Source: Paraburkholderia rhizosphaerae (lineage in GTDB: Bacteria; Pseudomonadota; Gammaproteobacteria; Burkholderiales; Burkholderiaceae). Taken from it: a stretch of 64,000 nucleotides of DNA. The stretch is from contig NZ_SORE01000030.1 in the NCBI RefSeq assembly GCF_004366595.1, positions 24,910 to 88,909 of the forward strand. Direction: 5' to 3'. The notes under the pieces were generated by a model. That model made no database searches and was not told the DNA's origin. It was given only the letters and a program-made list of their open reading frames with translations. Made by a program: the position numbers and the translations under genes. Shown piece by piece: positions 46,410-56,034 of this stretch. Positions within the stretch are counted from its first letter, which is position 1. Every line of letters starts with the position of its first letter.

Positions 46410-47249
46410 ATGTCCACCAGCGTGATGCTGATCGTTCTTTTCGCAGCGTTGCTTCATGCAAGCTGGAATGCGTTGGTGAAATCGAGTCCGGACACCTTCC
46501 TCGATATCGTGTTCGTCACCGGCAGCGCGGGCCTCCTGTGCGCGGCCATTGTCCCGTTCGTGCCGCTGCCGGACTCGCACAGCTGGCCTTATATCGCGGT
46601 GTCCGCGGCGATCCACGTCGCCTACTTTCTGCTGATCGGCGCGGCCTATCGCAGTGGCGACATGAGCCATGCGTACCCGCTAATGCGAGGGGCACCACCG
46701 TTGCTTATCGCGTTGGTGAGCGGCCCACTGATCGGCGAGCGGCTTGGCGCCGGCGAATGGATCGGTGTTCTGCTGATTTGCGGCGGTATTCTCGGTCTGT
46801 TGCTGGTGAATCGCGCCGGTCACAATACGCGCCGTACCACTCGCATCGCGTTGCTGAACGCGCTCATCATCGCAACGTATACGCTTGTCGACGGAACGGG
46901 CGCGCGCCTATCCGGGCACGCCGCGTCGTACACGATGTGGATGTTCGTGCTTGCCGCGCCGCCTGTCCTGATCTGGGCGATGATGCGCCGCAAGGCCGGG
47001 GCGATAACGCATCTGCGCAACCGCGGGTACCTGATGCTCGGCGGCGGCGTCTGCACGCTCGCGTCCTATACGCTTGTTTTGTGGGCGATGACACAGGCGC
47101 CAATCGCGATGGTCGCCGCGCTGCGTGAATCGGCCATTCTGTTCGGCACCGCGATTTCGATCCTCGTTTTAAAGGAACGCCACGGCTATAGCCGCCCTGT
47201 TTCGGCACTCGTCATTCTGCTTGGAGTAGTCACGCTTAAATTGACATGA
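46410..47249 (+). CDS. EamA/DMT family transporter
   Basis: A 279-residue membrane protein with about ten helices in two EamA halves (VMLIVLFAALLHASWNALVKSSPDTFLDIVFV; second half begins NALIIATYTLVDGTGARLSGHAAS). It shows RSGDMSHAYPLMRGAPPLLIALVSGPLIGERLG, the family loop. It probably exports or exchanges a small metabolite or amino acid. The ATG at 46410 follows AAAGGAG; frames extending further upstream overlap the LysR gene and are not coding. Confidence 0.88.
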   Translation: MSTSVMLIVLFAALLHASWNALVKSSPDTFLDIVFVTGSAGLLCAAIVPFVPLPDSHSWPYIAVSAAIHVAYFLLIGAAYRSGDMSHAYPLMRGAPPLLIALVSGPLIGERLGAGEWIGVLLICGGILGLLLVNRAGHNTRRTTRIALLNALIIATYTLVDGTGARLSGHAASYTMWMFVLAAPPVLIWAMMRRKAGAITHLRNRGYLMLGGGVCTLASYTLVLWAMTQAPIAMVAALRESAILFGTAISILVLKERHGYSRPVSALVILLGVVTLKLT

Positions 47250-47270
47250 CTGTCAATTGACGAGGCTTAC

Positions 47271-48455
47271 TTAAACCAGCGCCCCATTGCGCGCCACGAT
47301 GCGCCCCGCCGATACAACCAGTTTGCGCACCGGCCGCGCAACGACAGCGTGCGCGGGTGTTTGCGCATCGACTAGCACGAGATCCGCGCGATTGCCGCGA
47401 AGCAATCCGTAATTCGCAAAGCCGCAGCCGCGCGCGGCACTGTGCGTCACACAATCGAGCGCGATCTCGAGATCGTCGTCACGCCGGAAGTCATTGCGCA
47501 TGCCGATCAGCATCGCGCGCTCGAGCATGTCGGGCGAACCGTACGGCGTCCAGGTATCGCGAATCCCATCGTTACCGCCGATCACGGTGACACCCGCGGC
47601 GCGGCACGCCGCAACAGATGGCACCGCAACCGATGCCGGTGCGGTCGTCACGACCGCAACACGAAGCTCGCTCATCCGTGCAAGCAGCGCATCGCGCGCA
47701 CCGACGTCGATATCGCCAAGACAGAACGCGTGGCTGATCGCGACCTTCCCTTGCATGCCCAATGCCGCGGTCCGCTGAAGAATCAGGTCGAGCGAATACG
47801 CGCCCATGGTCGAGCGTTCGTGCAGGTGAATATCGAGGCCAACGCCGTGCCGTTCGGCCAGCCCGAAAAGCAGGTCGAGCGCCTGAACCGCGTCACCGTC
47901 GATTGCGCATGGGTCGATTCCGCCTAACAGGTCGGCGCCGGCGCGCAACGCATCGGCAAGCAGCGTATCGGTGCCCGGGCGCTTGAGCACGCCCGATTGC
48001 GGAAACGCGACTATCTGCATCTCCATCCGCTCGCGCAGTGTGTCGCGCGTCGCGAGGACGCCGTGCAGATGCCGCAGGCCGGCATCGGTGTCGATATCGA
48101 CATGCGTGCGCAAACGCGTCGTCCCGGCCGCGAGGAACGCTCGCGCCAACGCGAGCGATTGCGCGCCGGCGTCGTGGCCGCTGGTCGCGCGCCAGCGTCG
48201 TTCGTTTTCGATTCGATCGGGCAAGCTGGGCGCGACCGCGTTGCGATACCAGCGCATGCCCCAGTGGGTCTTGTCCAGATGCGTGTGGCCCTCAACGAAG
48301 CCTGGCAGCGCGAGCGCGCCCGCGCCGTCCTCGACCAGCCAACCGTCATCGGCATCGATGACGGCCGCCGCGCGGGCGATTCGACCGTCTTCGACGAGCA
48401 TGTCGAACCGCACGCCTTCGTTATTCCGCACATCGCGTATCAGTAAGCAAGCCAT
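47271..48455 (-). CDS. Amidohydrolase, cytosine deaminase-like
   Basis: A 394-residue metal-dependent hydrolase of the CodA-like group. It shows PGFVEGHTHLDKTHW (first metal His pair), GTTRLRTHVDIDTDAG, LDIHLHERSTMGAYSLD, VAISHAFCLGDI and the Asp in IGGNDGIRDTWTPYGSPDML. It deaminates or hydrolyses a pyrimidine-like or cyclic amide substrate. The ATG at 48455 gives the usual short beta-sandwich start (MACLLIRDVRNNEG). It follows an MHS-family transporter gene by 57 bases on the same strand, suggesting uptake and conversion of one compound. Confidence 0.85.
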   Translation of the reverse strand: MACLLIRDVRNNEGVRFDMLVEDGRIARAAAVIDADDGWLVEDGAGALALPGFVEGHTHLDKTHWGMRWYRNAVAPSLPDRIENERRWRATSGHDAGAQSLALARAFLAAGTTRLRTHVDIDTDAGLRHLHGVLATRDTLRERMEMQIVAFPQSGVLKRPGTDTLLADALRAGADLLGGIDPCAIDGDAVQALDLLFGLAERHGVGLDIHLHERSTMGAYSLDLILQRTAALGMQGKVAISHAFCLGDIDVGARDALLARMSELRVAVVTTAPASVAVPSVAACRAAGVTVIGGNDGIRDTWTPYGSPDMLERAMLIGMRNDFRRDDDLEIALDCVTHSAARGCGFANYGLLRGNRADLVLVDAQTPAHAVVARPVRKLVVSAGRIVARNGALV

Positions 48456-48512
48456 ATCAGTGCGAGACCGCCGGTGGTTCGCGATCCGTGCGGCGCCGAT
48501 ACCCATGTGCGA

Positions 48513-49886
48513 TTATCTGGCCGGCGGCGCGTGCCCGTGGTCTCCAAGCGCATGATGCGCTTCATCGTATTCGCGCGAGATGTCCTTATTCGTATAGTCG
48601 CCCAGCATCGACGCCGCAACCACACTGATCACCGCGCACAGGAACACATAAAACGCGATCGCGTAGCCCGAATGGTAGTACGCAAAGAGCGCGGTCGCGA
48701 TCAGCGGCGCCGGGCCACCCGCGATGATCGACGCCAGCTGATAGCCGAGCGACGCGCCGCTGTAGCGCAACCGCCCGGTGAACGATTCGGCGATGAACGC
48801 AGCTTGTGGACCATACATCATCGCGTGCGGCACCAGCGAAAGCACGACTGCGATAAAAATCCACATCGGATTGCGCGTATCGAGCATCGCGAAGTAAATA
48901 AAGCCGAATATGCCGACGCACACCGAGCCGATGATGTACATCTTGCGTCGCCCGATCACATCGGACATGTGTCCGAAAAACGGTATCGTGACGAACTCGA
49001 CCAGTGAAGCGACCAGCACCGCCCCCAGCAGCAGATCGCGCGATGCGCCAAGCGTCGAGACCGCATAGGTGAAAACAAAGGCTGTATAGATATAGAACGG
49101 CGCCTGTTCAGCCATGCGTGCAAAGGCGGAAAGCAGAATGTCCTTCGGCTGGCGACGAATCACCTCGAGCGTCGGCGTCTTTTCGATCTTTTGCTCGGCC
49201 AGCAGCTTCGCGAAGATCGGCGTCTCGAGAATGTGCAAGCGAATATAGAGGCCGATGGCGACGAGAATAATGCTGATGACAAACGGAATTCGCCAGCCCC
49301 ACGTGAGGAAATTCGCCCCGGAGATTTCGCTGGTCGCAAGCACGACCAGATTGGCGATAAACAGTCCCGCCGGCACGCCGAATTGCGGCCACGATGCGAC
49401 AAAGCCGCGATGCGAGTCCGTACGCGCCCATTCCATCGACATCAGTACCGAACCGCCCCATTCGCCGCCGACGCCCACGCCCTGCACGAAGCGCAGCACG
49501 GTCAGGATAACGGCGCCCCAGATGCCGATCGACGCATAGGTTGGCACAAAAGCCACCGCGAACGTGGCCAGCCCCATCAGCAGCAACGTGACGATCAAGG
49601 TCGCCTTGCGGCCGATGCGATCGCCATAGTGACCAAAAATAGCTGCGCCAACCGGCCTCGCCAGAAAACCGACTGCATAGATCGAAAATGCCTGAAGTGT
49701 GCCGACCAGCGGATCTGATTGCGGAAAAAAGAGTTTTGCGAAGACGAGACCGGTAACGATGCTATAGAGAAAGAAGTCGTACCATTCGATGGTCGTGCCG
49801 ATCGTGCTGGCAATTACGGCGCGGCGTAGCTGTATTTTCGCTTCGGCTTCGGAAAGGGGCGTTGCCCCTGATTGCGTGGCAGCCAT
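48513..49886 (-). CDS. MHS-family MFS transporter (shikimate/proline-betaine-like)
   Basis: A 457-residue 12-helix symporter of the metabolite:H+ (MHS) family. It shows ASTIGTTIEWYDFFLYSIVTGLVFAKLFFPQ, RPVGAAIFGHYGDRIGRKATLI, RFVQGVGVGGEWGGSVLMSMEWA and RYSGASLGYQLASIIAGGPAPLIATALFA, all hallmarks of the family. It is the first gene of a two-gene unit with the cytosine deaminase-like amidohydrolase, so a nucleobase-like or small acid substrate is plausible (inference). Confidence 0.9.
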   Translation of the reverse strand: MAATQSGATPLSEAEAKIQLRRAVIASTIGTTIEWYDFFLYSIVTGLVFAKLFFPQSDPLVGTLQAFSIYAVGFLARPVGAAIFGHYGDRIGRKATLIVTLLLMGLATFAVAFVPTYASIGIWGAVILTVLRFVQGVGVGGEWGGSVLMSMEWARTDSHRGFVASWPQFGVPAGLFIANLVVLATSEISGANFLTWGWRIPFVISIILVAIGLYIRLHILETPIFAKLLAEQKIEKTPTLEVIRRQPKDILLSAFARMAEQAPFYIYTAFVFTYAVSTLGASRDLLLGAVLVASLVEFVTIPFFGHMSDVIGRRKMYIIGSVCVGIFGFIYFAMLDTRNPMWIFIAVVLSLVPHAMMYGPQAAFIAESFTGRLRYSGASLGYQLASIIAGGPAPLIATALFAYYHSGYAIAFYVFLCAVISVVAASMLGDYTNKDISREYDEAHHALGDHGHAPPAR

Positions 49887-50067
49887 TGACGTCCCCTAAA
49901 GATGGTGAGAGTCAGACACACAACATGCCCCTGAAACAGGAAGCAGGCAATCGGGCAAGATACGGGGTGCCGATTCTGGTCGGCAATGAATCGTACAACT
50001 GTAATTCGCAGAAAACAGAATTCCAAGGTCAATTGACCAGGACAATTACCAGGAAGCCGAAATAGCG

Positions 50068-50487
50068 TCATGCGGTCTTGCTCTTATGCGGCTTCGATCG
50101 GCTAGCGGCAGATGCGTTCTTCTTTAGCTTCGTCTGGTTGTATTCGATCGCCGCGCGAACCAGGTTCTTCAGTGCACGCACGTTGATCGCGTCGCCTTCG
50201 AAATAATCGATCGCTCGCCTCGCATTGCCTTCGAGGCCCGCATTGAAGAGATGTTCGGGATCCGGAAGATTCGCGCCGTGAGCAAAGGTCAGCTTCACCT
50301 TTCCGTTATGAGCATTGGCGACCGCGATCATGCCGTCGCGTGACCACACCGGGCTACCCATCCACTTCCATTCTTCGATAATGTTCGGGTCCGCCGCGAG
50401 AATGCTCTCGCGAATGCGGGCGAAAGTTTTACCGCGCCAGTCCGTGATGCCGGCGATCAACTGGTCAATCTGTTCCGATGGGTTCAT
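50068..50487 (-). CDS. DUF1801 domain-containing protein
   Basis: A 139-residue protein of the DUF1801 (YdhG/YjbR-like) family: IDQLIAGITDWRGKTFARIRESILAADPNIIEEWKWMGSPVWSRDGMIAVANAHNGKVKLTFAHGANLPDPEHLFNAGLEG. The C-terminal tail is Lys/Ser-rich. Function is unknown. The ATG at 50487 gives the family N-terminus; the in-frame 50583 start adds unrelated residues. Confidence 0.85.
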   Translation of the reverse strand: MNPSEQIDQLIAGITDWRGKTFARIRESILAADPNIIEEWKWMGSPVWSRDGMIAVANAHNGKVKLTFAHGANLPDPEHLFNAGLEGNARRAIDYFEGDAINVRALKNLVRAAIEYNQTKLKKNASAASRSKPHKSKTA

Positions 50488-50678
50488 CACGCTGCATGCC
50501 TCGCATTTGAGTGGACAGGCGGGAATGATATGTCGAATCCACGGTGCCTTCGCACCCTGCATGCCTGGTACGTATTGGACCAAAGTCCAATATCAAACCC
50601 GCCGCGTGCTCCATAAGCTTTGCGCTTCAGGCAAGACAAGCCCCGGTTATACCGGCGGCCTGTCAACGGAGGCACAGT

Positions 50679-51443
50679 ATGCCGGCATTCGTCGCCCACC
50701 CGGCGGTTCTCTTTGTCGTTCTGCTCGCGCTCTTCGTCGCGTCCGTCGCATTCGGTGCGTTTGTTCTAAGACGCATCGCTCCGCTCCCGGACGATGAGCG
50801 CGACGACTTCACCATAGTGCAGACGGCCACCCTTACCCTGCTCGCGCTGATCATCGGGTTCAGTCTTTCGATGGCGGTCAACCGGTACGATCAGCGCAAG
50901 AATCTCGAGGAAAACGAAGCGAACGCGATCGGGACCGAGTACGTGCGAGCGTTGCTGTCAGACCCCGGAATCAGCGAACCGATGAAAGCCGCTTTAGTCC
51001 GTTACGCTCAACTAAGACGTGCGGACTATCTGACGCGCGATCCACAGGAGCTGGCGCGCATTGCGCATCAAACGGAGGCGATCCAGTCCGAGCTATGGCA
51101 GTTCGCCACACAAACGGCCAAAAACAACCCGACGCCGATCACCGCGGTCATCGTCACCGGCATGAACGACGTGCTCAATTCCGAAGACTATGCGGAAGCC
51201 GCACGCATCAATCGCATTCCGATCGGCGCCTGGATCCTGATGATCGTGATCGCCGTGTTTGGCTGCGTGGTCCAGGGTTATGGCGCAAGAGGCAATCTGC
51301 GAACCGGCCTGCTCATTACAATCTTGCCGATCACGGTGTCACTGTCGCTTGCGCTGATATCGGATATCGACAGTCCACGCGGCGGGATCATTCACGTTGA
51401 GCCGCAAAATCTCACGAGGTTGCTTCGCTCCCTGGAAAAATAG
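50679..51443 (+). CDS. DUF4239 (bestrophin-like) membrane protein
   Basis: A 254-residue inner-membrane protein. Two N-terminal helices (VLFVVLLALFVASVAFGAFVL and ATLTLLALIIGFSLSMAV) are followed by the family motif NRYDQRKNLEENEANAIGTEYVRALLL-like segment, a soluble helical part, and two C-terminal helices. This layout fits DUF4239. It might form a channel-like assembly, but no function is established. The ATG at 50679 follows GGAGG. It is convergent with the CHASE2 gene. Confidence 0.8.
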   Translation: MPAFVAHPAVLFVVLLALFVASVAFGAFVLRRIAPLPDDERDDFTIVQTATLTLLALIIGFSLSMAVNRYDQRKNLEENEANAIGTEYVRALLSDPGISEPMKAALVRYAQLRRADYLTRDPQELARIAHQTEAIQSELWQFATQTAKNNPTPITAVIVTGMNDVLNSEDYAEAARINRIPIGAWILMIVIAVFGCVVQGYGARGNLRTGLLITILPITVSLSLALISDIDSPRGGIIHVEPQNLTRLLRSLEK

Positions 51444-51467
51444 CCGCTGCACAGCGAGTCGAACCGC

Positions 51468-52997
51468 TTACTTCGAGCTTCGATGTATTCGCTTCCAGCG
51501 CGCCAGCGCGCCGTCAATCGATTTTCCTGATCCCTTCCCGCCGTCATCCGTATGCGCGCGCGCCGCATCGCGCTGCTTTTTCGCATCGTCGTCGAGCAGC
51601 GCCGTTGAAAAGAACGAGCCCATCACCGCGGATCCGATAATGAAAATGGACGCGGCGTCGACCAGCAGTCCACCGTACTTGAACAGCAACACACAACTGA
51701 GCAGCGACAACAGGTTCAGCGTAATGCCGAGCACCGCGGACCCCCTGCGGAAGCTTCGGATAAAGGTCGCGAAGCGCGAGTCGGTGCGCGGCAGATACCA
51801 GATCACCAGCAGCCCGAACGTGATGATGAAGACGGTTTCGCCCCACTTCAACCACGCGGGTCGTTGCAGGAAGTGTTCTTCAAAGATCGTCTCGATGACC
51901 TGAGCCTGGATTTCGATACCCGGCACCTGTTCGCCCAGCGGCGTCGCGCGAACGTCGCTCAGGCCGGTACCGGTAAGGCCGACCAGCACCAGCTTGTTGC
52001 GAAAGCGCTCCGCATCGACCTGTCCGTCGAGCACGTCGCGCGCTGACACATAGCGGTTCTGCGTTGAGCGGATCGACGCAAAGTGCAGCCACATTTCGCC
52101 ATTTGGCTGCGTGGGCACCTGCACATCCGCGACACCGACCGAGAGCACGCCGGCGGGGCTCGCAAACACTTCAACCATCGGCGAATGCGTCGCGACGCGC
52201 AGCATTTCAATCGCCATGCCCGGCACCAGATGGTTGCCCAACCCGAGGATTAGCGGAATGCGCCGCACGGTTCCCTGATCGAGTGCGACGTTTAGCATTG
52301 CCTGCCCATGCGCGGCGGCCTGCAATTCCGGCAGGCTCGCCAGCACGTAGTGGTAGCGCAGCACGCTGTCCAGCGGATTGGCGCCGTCAGCGCCATGCAC
52401 GAGAATCGGCGCACTAAGCAGATCGGTGCGGGTATTCGCCGTCGCATGATCGAACGCGACCGCGCCGAGTACCGACCGTGTCGCGCGCAACGATCGCGCA
52501 AGAATCGCCTCGTGACTCGGCAGCGCGCGCAGGCCTGCCGCGAGCGATGCGGCTGTCGCGGGCAGGTTGTCGGCCACCCTGTCCGGCGAAGTTTGATCCG
52601 CCTCCGGCATATAGATGTCGAGGCCAATCGCGGCTGGCTTATGTGCGGCGATCGCATCGATCAGCACCGCGAGCCGATTGCGTGGCCACGGCCATTGCCC
52701 GACCGCGGCCAACGTGCGGTCGTCGATCGCGACGATCGTCACGGGCTGAGCGGTCGGCGTGCGCGGAAACCAGCGCTGGAAATGATCGAACAGTAGTTGT
52801 CTCGGCGTTCCGAAAGAGTCCGGAAGCAGCCGGTCAACGGTGTCAAGAAAATCCGGGCGCGGCAGTTCGTGTGGCCATTCGCTTAGCAGGTTGAGCAGAC
52901 TGAGACCGAGCAGAATCGTGACGGCCATCAGACGGCCGTGATACGCGCTGGGCAATCGTTTCAGAAAGCGGATCAACGAGTCGCGATAGCGTTTCAT
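51468..52997 (-). CDS. CHASE2 domain sensor protein without output domain
   Basis: A 509-residue membrane protein. An N-terminal helix (LMAVTILLGLSLLNLL) anchors a periplasmic CHASE2 sensory domain (about residues 50-375; PVTIVAIDDRTLAAVGQWPWPRNRLAVLIDAIAAHKPAAIGLDIYMPEAD is diagnostic, with VGLTGTGLSDVRATPLGEQVPGIEIQAQVIETI near its end). Three helices follow (about 385-470). The remaining cytoplasmic tail of about 40 residues carries no cyclase, kinase or GGDEF domain. It is the last gene of a FecR-OmpA-CHASE2 operon. Confidence 0.88.
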   Translation of the reverse strand: MKRYRDSLIRFLKRLPSAYHGRLMAVTILLGLSLLNLLSEWPHELPRPDFLDTVDRLLPDSFGTPRQLLFDHFQRWFPRTPTAQPVTIVAIDDRTLAAVGQWPWPRNRLAVLIDAIAAHKPAAIGLDIYMPEADQTSPDRVADNLPATAASLAAGLRALPSHEAILARSLRATRSVLGAVAFDHATANTRTDLLSAPILVHGADGANPLDSVLRYHYVLASLPELQAAAHGQAMLNVALDQGTVRRIPLILGLGNHLVPGMAIEMLRVATHSPMVEVFASPAGVLSVGVADVQVPTQPNGEMWLHFASIRSTQNRYVSARDVLDGQVDAERFRNKLVLVGLTGTGLSDVRATPLGEQVPGIEIQAQVIETIFEEHFLQRPAWLKWGETVFIITFGLLVIWYLPRTDSRFATFIRSFRRGSAVLGITLNLLSLLSCVLLFKYGGLLVDAASIFIIGSAVMGSFFSTALLDDDAKKQRDAARAHTDDGGKGSGKSIDGALARWKRIHRSSK

Positions 52998-53050
52998 GTC
53001 TGCCAGCGCGGATCAATGCCGATCCGGCGCGCGGTAGCGGGCGGCGCGAT

Positions 53051-53668
53051 TCATTGAATGGTGATCACGACGCGCCGGTTCGCCTGGTTGGGCACGCCGT
53101 CGGGCGTGCGTACAAGCGGCTCGCGCTTGCCGCGGGCCGCTGTTTCGATCTGCTTCGCGGGAATGCCCGACTTGACCAGAAACGCCGCTACGGTCTGCGC
53201 GCGCCGCATCGACAGTTTGTCGTTGAAGTCCATCGAGCCGGCCATGTCGGTATGGCCAACGACTGTCAGATGAGGCGCCGGCCAGTTTGCCAGCGTCGTT
53301 TTCAACTTTGCGACGGTGGCCGCTGATTCGGGCGCCAGTTCGGTCGCGGAGTCGAACAGGAAATTGATCGTGTATGTGACGGGACGCGGCGGTTGCGCGG
53401 CAAGCAACGGACCATAGTGTGCCTGCACTGCGGCTGGACTGTCCGTACTTTGCTCGATCGCGCCGCCCTGCGCGACATCGGCGCTGGAATAGGCCTTGTC
53501 GAGCACTTGCGTCTGCGTCGCGCTCTTCACGACGACCGAGCCGACGGTGCCGTCAGGATTCGGCAGCAACGTGATTTTGTCGCGTGGCGTGCTACACGCC
53601 GACAATGCGAGCAGTACGGCGAATACCGCACCTGGTACGAGACGAAACCGCCGGAACGCGGCCGTCAT
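53051..53668 (-). CDS. OmpA-family lipoprotein
   Basis: A 205-residue exported lipoprotein: signal VFAVLLALSAC with lipobox Cys25, a linker of about 90 residues, then an OmpA peptidoglycan-binding domain (TYTINFLFDSATELAPESAATVAKLKTTL, VVGHTDMAGSMDFNDKLSMRRAQTVAAFLV, ANRRVVITIQ). It would tether the outer membrane complex to peptidoglycan. The start overlaps the FecR stop by 4 bases; CHASE2 follows 53 bases on. Confidence 0.88.
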   Translation of the reverse strand: MTAAFRRFRLVPGAVFAVLLALSACSTPRDKITLLPNPDGTVGSVVVKSATQTQVLDKAYSSADVAQGGAIEQSTDSPAAVQAHYGPLLAAQPPRPVTYTINFLFDSATELAPESAATVAKLKTTLANWPAPHLTVVGHTDMAGSMDFNDKLSMRRAQTVAAFLVKSGIPAKQIETAARGKREPLVRTPDGVPNQANRRVVITIQ

Positions 53669-54144
53669 CGTGACTTCTCCCCATCGCCGCCGACCTCGAT
53701 AATGAATTCGGTGCCGCGCACGCCGAGCGTGGTAGTCGGTGTGCTGTATCGCACCGAATTCGGATTGGCCTTTGCGATTTTGCCGTCGACTACCGCAAGC
53801 GACCCCCGCTTGATGGTCGCATCGAGTGCGCCTTCATAGGTGGTTGTATTGAACGAGAAGTTGTTGAGCTCGAGTGTCGAGCCGGCGCCCTCGGAAAGCA
53901 GCGTGTTGTCATGCAGCGTGATGCCGACGAAAGAGTCGGGGCCCGTGACAATACGATCGCCGCTATACACTTCGCTGCCGACAGTCACATTCAGATTTTG
54001 TCCGCCGCGTTCGATGTGCGCGGTGCCTTTGACCGTTTTGATAAAGCCGATCACGTCGGCCGCGCATGCATCGACCGCAAATACGCACACGCACGACAGA
54101 ATCAACGCATACCGGATGGCTTGGCTGCGACGCATGGCGATCAC
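53665..54144 (-). CDS. FecR domain-containing exported protein
   Basis: A 159-residue secreted protein. After a signal peptide (ALILSCVCVFAVDACAAD), one FecR domain fills the rest: GFIKTVKGTAHIERGGQNLNVTVGSEVYSGDRIVTGPDSFVGITLHDNTLLSEGAGSTLELNNFSF and the end motif TPTTTLGVRGTEFIIEV. It lacks the cytoplasmic helix of true FecR anti-sigma regulators, so it is a periplasmic structural or sensor partner. It is the first gene of the operon; an ATG at 54135 is an alternative start. Confidence 0.87.
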   Translation of the reverse strand: MIAMRRSQAIRYALILSCVCVFAVDACAADVIGFIKTVKGTAHIERGGQNLNVTVGSEVYSGDRIVTGPDSFVGITLHDNTLLSEGAGSTLELNNFSFNTTTYEGALDATIKRGSLAVVDGKIAKANPNSVRYSTPTTTLGVRGTEFIIEVGGDGEKSR

Positions 54145-54462
54145 CGTGATGGCGAGTGAAACGTTTTACTTCGCGTTATGCCTCAAGTCGAACGCGGTGC
54201 CGGCGAATCGTGCTGAGAATAGGGTCCGCCGCCGGAACGCTCTGTGCGCTAGCGCGCATTTCGAGCGGCGATCAGGCAACGCTCTGGCAGAGGTTTTGCT
54301 TGAAGCCGCGGCCTGATGAGCTCGTGCGTTTTGCGTAAGGCTGGCGCGATATGAGACCAAAGTCCAATTGTTTTATCCGTCATACAGCCAATACTGCCCG
54401 TTGCAAATTCAATTGGCGTTATTGAGCGCCGTCACCTGTCACCGTCCACCGTCCGGGAGTTC
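54145..54462. other. Divergent promoter region (fecR-like / hdeA-like)
   Basis: These 318 bases carry the promoters of the FecR operon and of the HdeA-like gene. A moderately AT-rich tract (CCAATTGTTTTATCC, about 54364-54378) is the best promoter-like segment. No gene or repeat is seen. Confidence 0.35.
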
Positions 54463-54792
54463 ATGATGAGCCGCAAAGTGTTTGTCGCTTGCTTACTGGG
54501 TGCAGTCATCGCGATGCCTGCATTCGCGCAGACTCCCCATCGAACCAATCCGATGAAGATGAAATGCGAGGACTTCATTGCAGTGGATGAAGCCTATCGG
54601 CCCGCGGTCGTCTACTACCTGGCCGGCGTCGACAAGATGGGCATTGCCGAAACGGACACGATGACCGTCGATACCGCGACACCGATCGCCGCACTGGTCG
54701 CGGAGTGCCAGAAGACACCCAAAGCGTCGCTGCGCACCAAGGTGCGGACCATGTACAAGAGCGGCCAGCTCGCGCTTTTCGATCATCACTAG
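54463..54792 (+). CDS. HdeA/HdeB-family periplasmic acid-stress protein
   Basis: A 109-residue secreted protein: signal peptide ending at AFAQT, then MKCEDFIAVDEAYRPAVVYYLAGVDKMGIAETDTMTVDTATPIAALVAECQKTP, the HdeA signature. Cys35 and Cys82 are placed for the conserved disulfide. HdeA chaperones prevent periplasmic protein aggregation at low pH. GGGAG lies just upstream; the adjacent ATG at 54466 is equally likely as start. Single gene. Confidence 0.85.
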   Translation: MMSRKVFVACLLGAVIAMPAFAQTPHRTNPMKMKCEDFIAVDEAYRPAVVYYLAGVDKMGIAETDTMTVDTATPIAALVAECQKTPKASLRTKVRTMYKSGQLALFDHH

Positions 54793-54906
54793 ACTGCCGC
54801 GTTGACGCAAGCATCGGGGCGATTCTCCTCAAGGTAAATCGTTATCGGAATTGCGGAGGCAACCAGTACCGCGCGCGCCGCGATTGTCGTACGAATGCGC
54901 GGTCTC

Positions 54907-56013
54907 CTATTCGCCCAGAGGCCCGGCGCCCAGATACCCGGTCCCTCTGACATTCGCCGAACAGAACACCCGAAACTCGACGGGCGCGGCGCGCGGTGCT
55001 TCATCGACCACGCCACACGCATGCAGCACGTGCTGCAGCGCCGAGATCACCTGTCCGTCCGGGTCCTGGTCGATCACGATGTCCATCACGCCCGCGTCGA
55101 TATACGCACGATGCTGATCGAGCATCTCGTGGCCGACCCATATCACTTTGCCCGCTGCATCGTACTTGCGCAGCGCGGCATCGATACCCGCCGAGCCATA
55201 TCCGGTGTTGTAGATACCGGCCAGACTGCCGCGCTTTAACGCAGCACTGACCGCACGGAAGCTGCGATCGTCGTCGTCGAGTGTCTGGTTCGCATCGATC
55301 TCGCACGTCAGGTGCGCGAAGCCCTCCGACAGCTGCGCGCGGCAGCCCTCGATACGGTCGAGGTGCGCGCGGTAGTCGAGCCTGGCCGGCAGCAGCAGCA
55401 CCCTGCCCGGCCGGCGCGCAAGTCGTCCGATAAAGTAGCCGGCCGTGCGGCCCGCTCGCAGATTGTCGATGCCGGCGTAATGCAGCCGATCGATGCCGCC
55501 AATATCCGTAACCATCGTAACGACTGCCTCGCCACGCGCGATGGCCGCCGCGAGTGCGTCGCGCACCCGCGGCGTGTCATGTGTGGTGACGATCAGCGCC
55601 GCGCGCCGGTGACCGGACCGCGCGAGCGTATCCGGCAGCCGCGCTTCATCCGCCGCGGACATCAGCGTGCGATGCACGACGACACGCCTGTCAAGCATCT
55701 GCATCGAACGTTGCACCGCGCCGCTCAGACGTCGGAAAAACGGCGCATCGCTATCGGGCAGCAATACATCGATATGAATCAAACCGTGTTGCGTGTCGGG
55801 CAACAGACGCGGCAGCGCGAGCTTGCGCGCCGCGGCGACGACACGCTCGCGCGTTTTCGCCGACACGCTGCCCCGTTCATTGAGGACACGATCGACCGTC
55901 GCGGTGCTCACGCCGGCCAGTTCGGCAATTTCAACGAAACGCGCGGTGCGCTTGCGCCATCGCGGCCGGGTATCGATGGACACGCTGTCTCCCTCTCTGT
56001 CGTCGTCAGTCAA
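54907..56013 (-). CDS. LacI-family transcriptional regulator
   Basis: A 368-residue repressor. The helix-turn-helix (FVEIAELAGVSTATVDRVLNERGSVSAKTRERVVAAARKLALP, about residues 26-68, including the hinge helix) is followed by a periplasmic-binding-like domain (HIDVLLPDSDAPFFRRLSGAVQRS, YAGIDNLRAGRTAGYFIGRLA, IYNTGYGSAGIDAAL). The TVDRVLN variant and inositol/ribose-like ligand domain fit sugar-type inducers. It is divergent from the desaturase-Rieske-reductase operon, with an operator palindrome between. Confidence 0.9.
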   Translation of the reverse strand: MTDDDREGDSVSIDTRPRWRKRTARFVEIAELAGVSTATVDRVLNERGSVSAKTRERVVAAARKLALPRLLPDTQHGLIHIDVLLPDSDAPFFRRLSGAVQRSMQMLDRRVVVHRTLMSAADEARLPDTLARSGHRRAALIVTTHDTPRVRDALAAAIARGEAVVTMVTDIGGIDRLHYAGIDNLRAGRTAGYFIGRLARRPGRVLLLPARLDYRAHLDRIEGCRAQLSEGFAHLTCEIDANQTLDDDDRSFRAVSAALKRGSLAGIYNTGYGSAGIDAALRKYDAAGKVIWVGHEMLDQHRAYIDAGVMDIVIDQDPDGQVISALQHVLHACGVVDEAPRAAPVEFRVFCSANVRGTGYLGAGPLGE

Positions 56014-56034
56014 GCCGGTGCCTTCCTACGCTAG

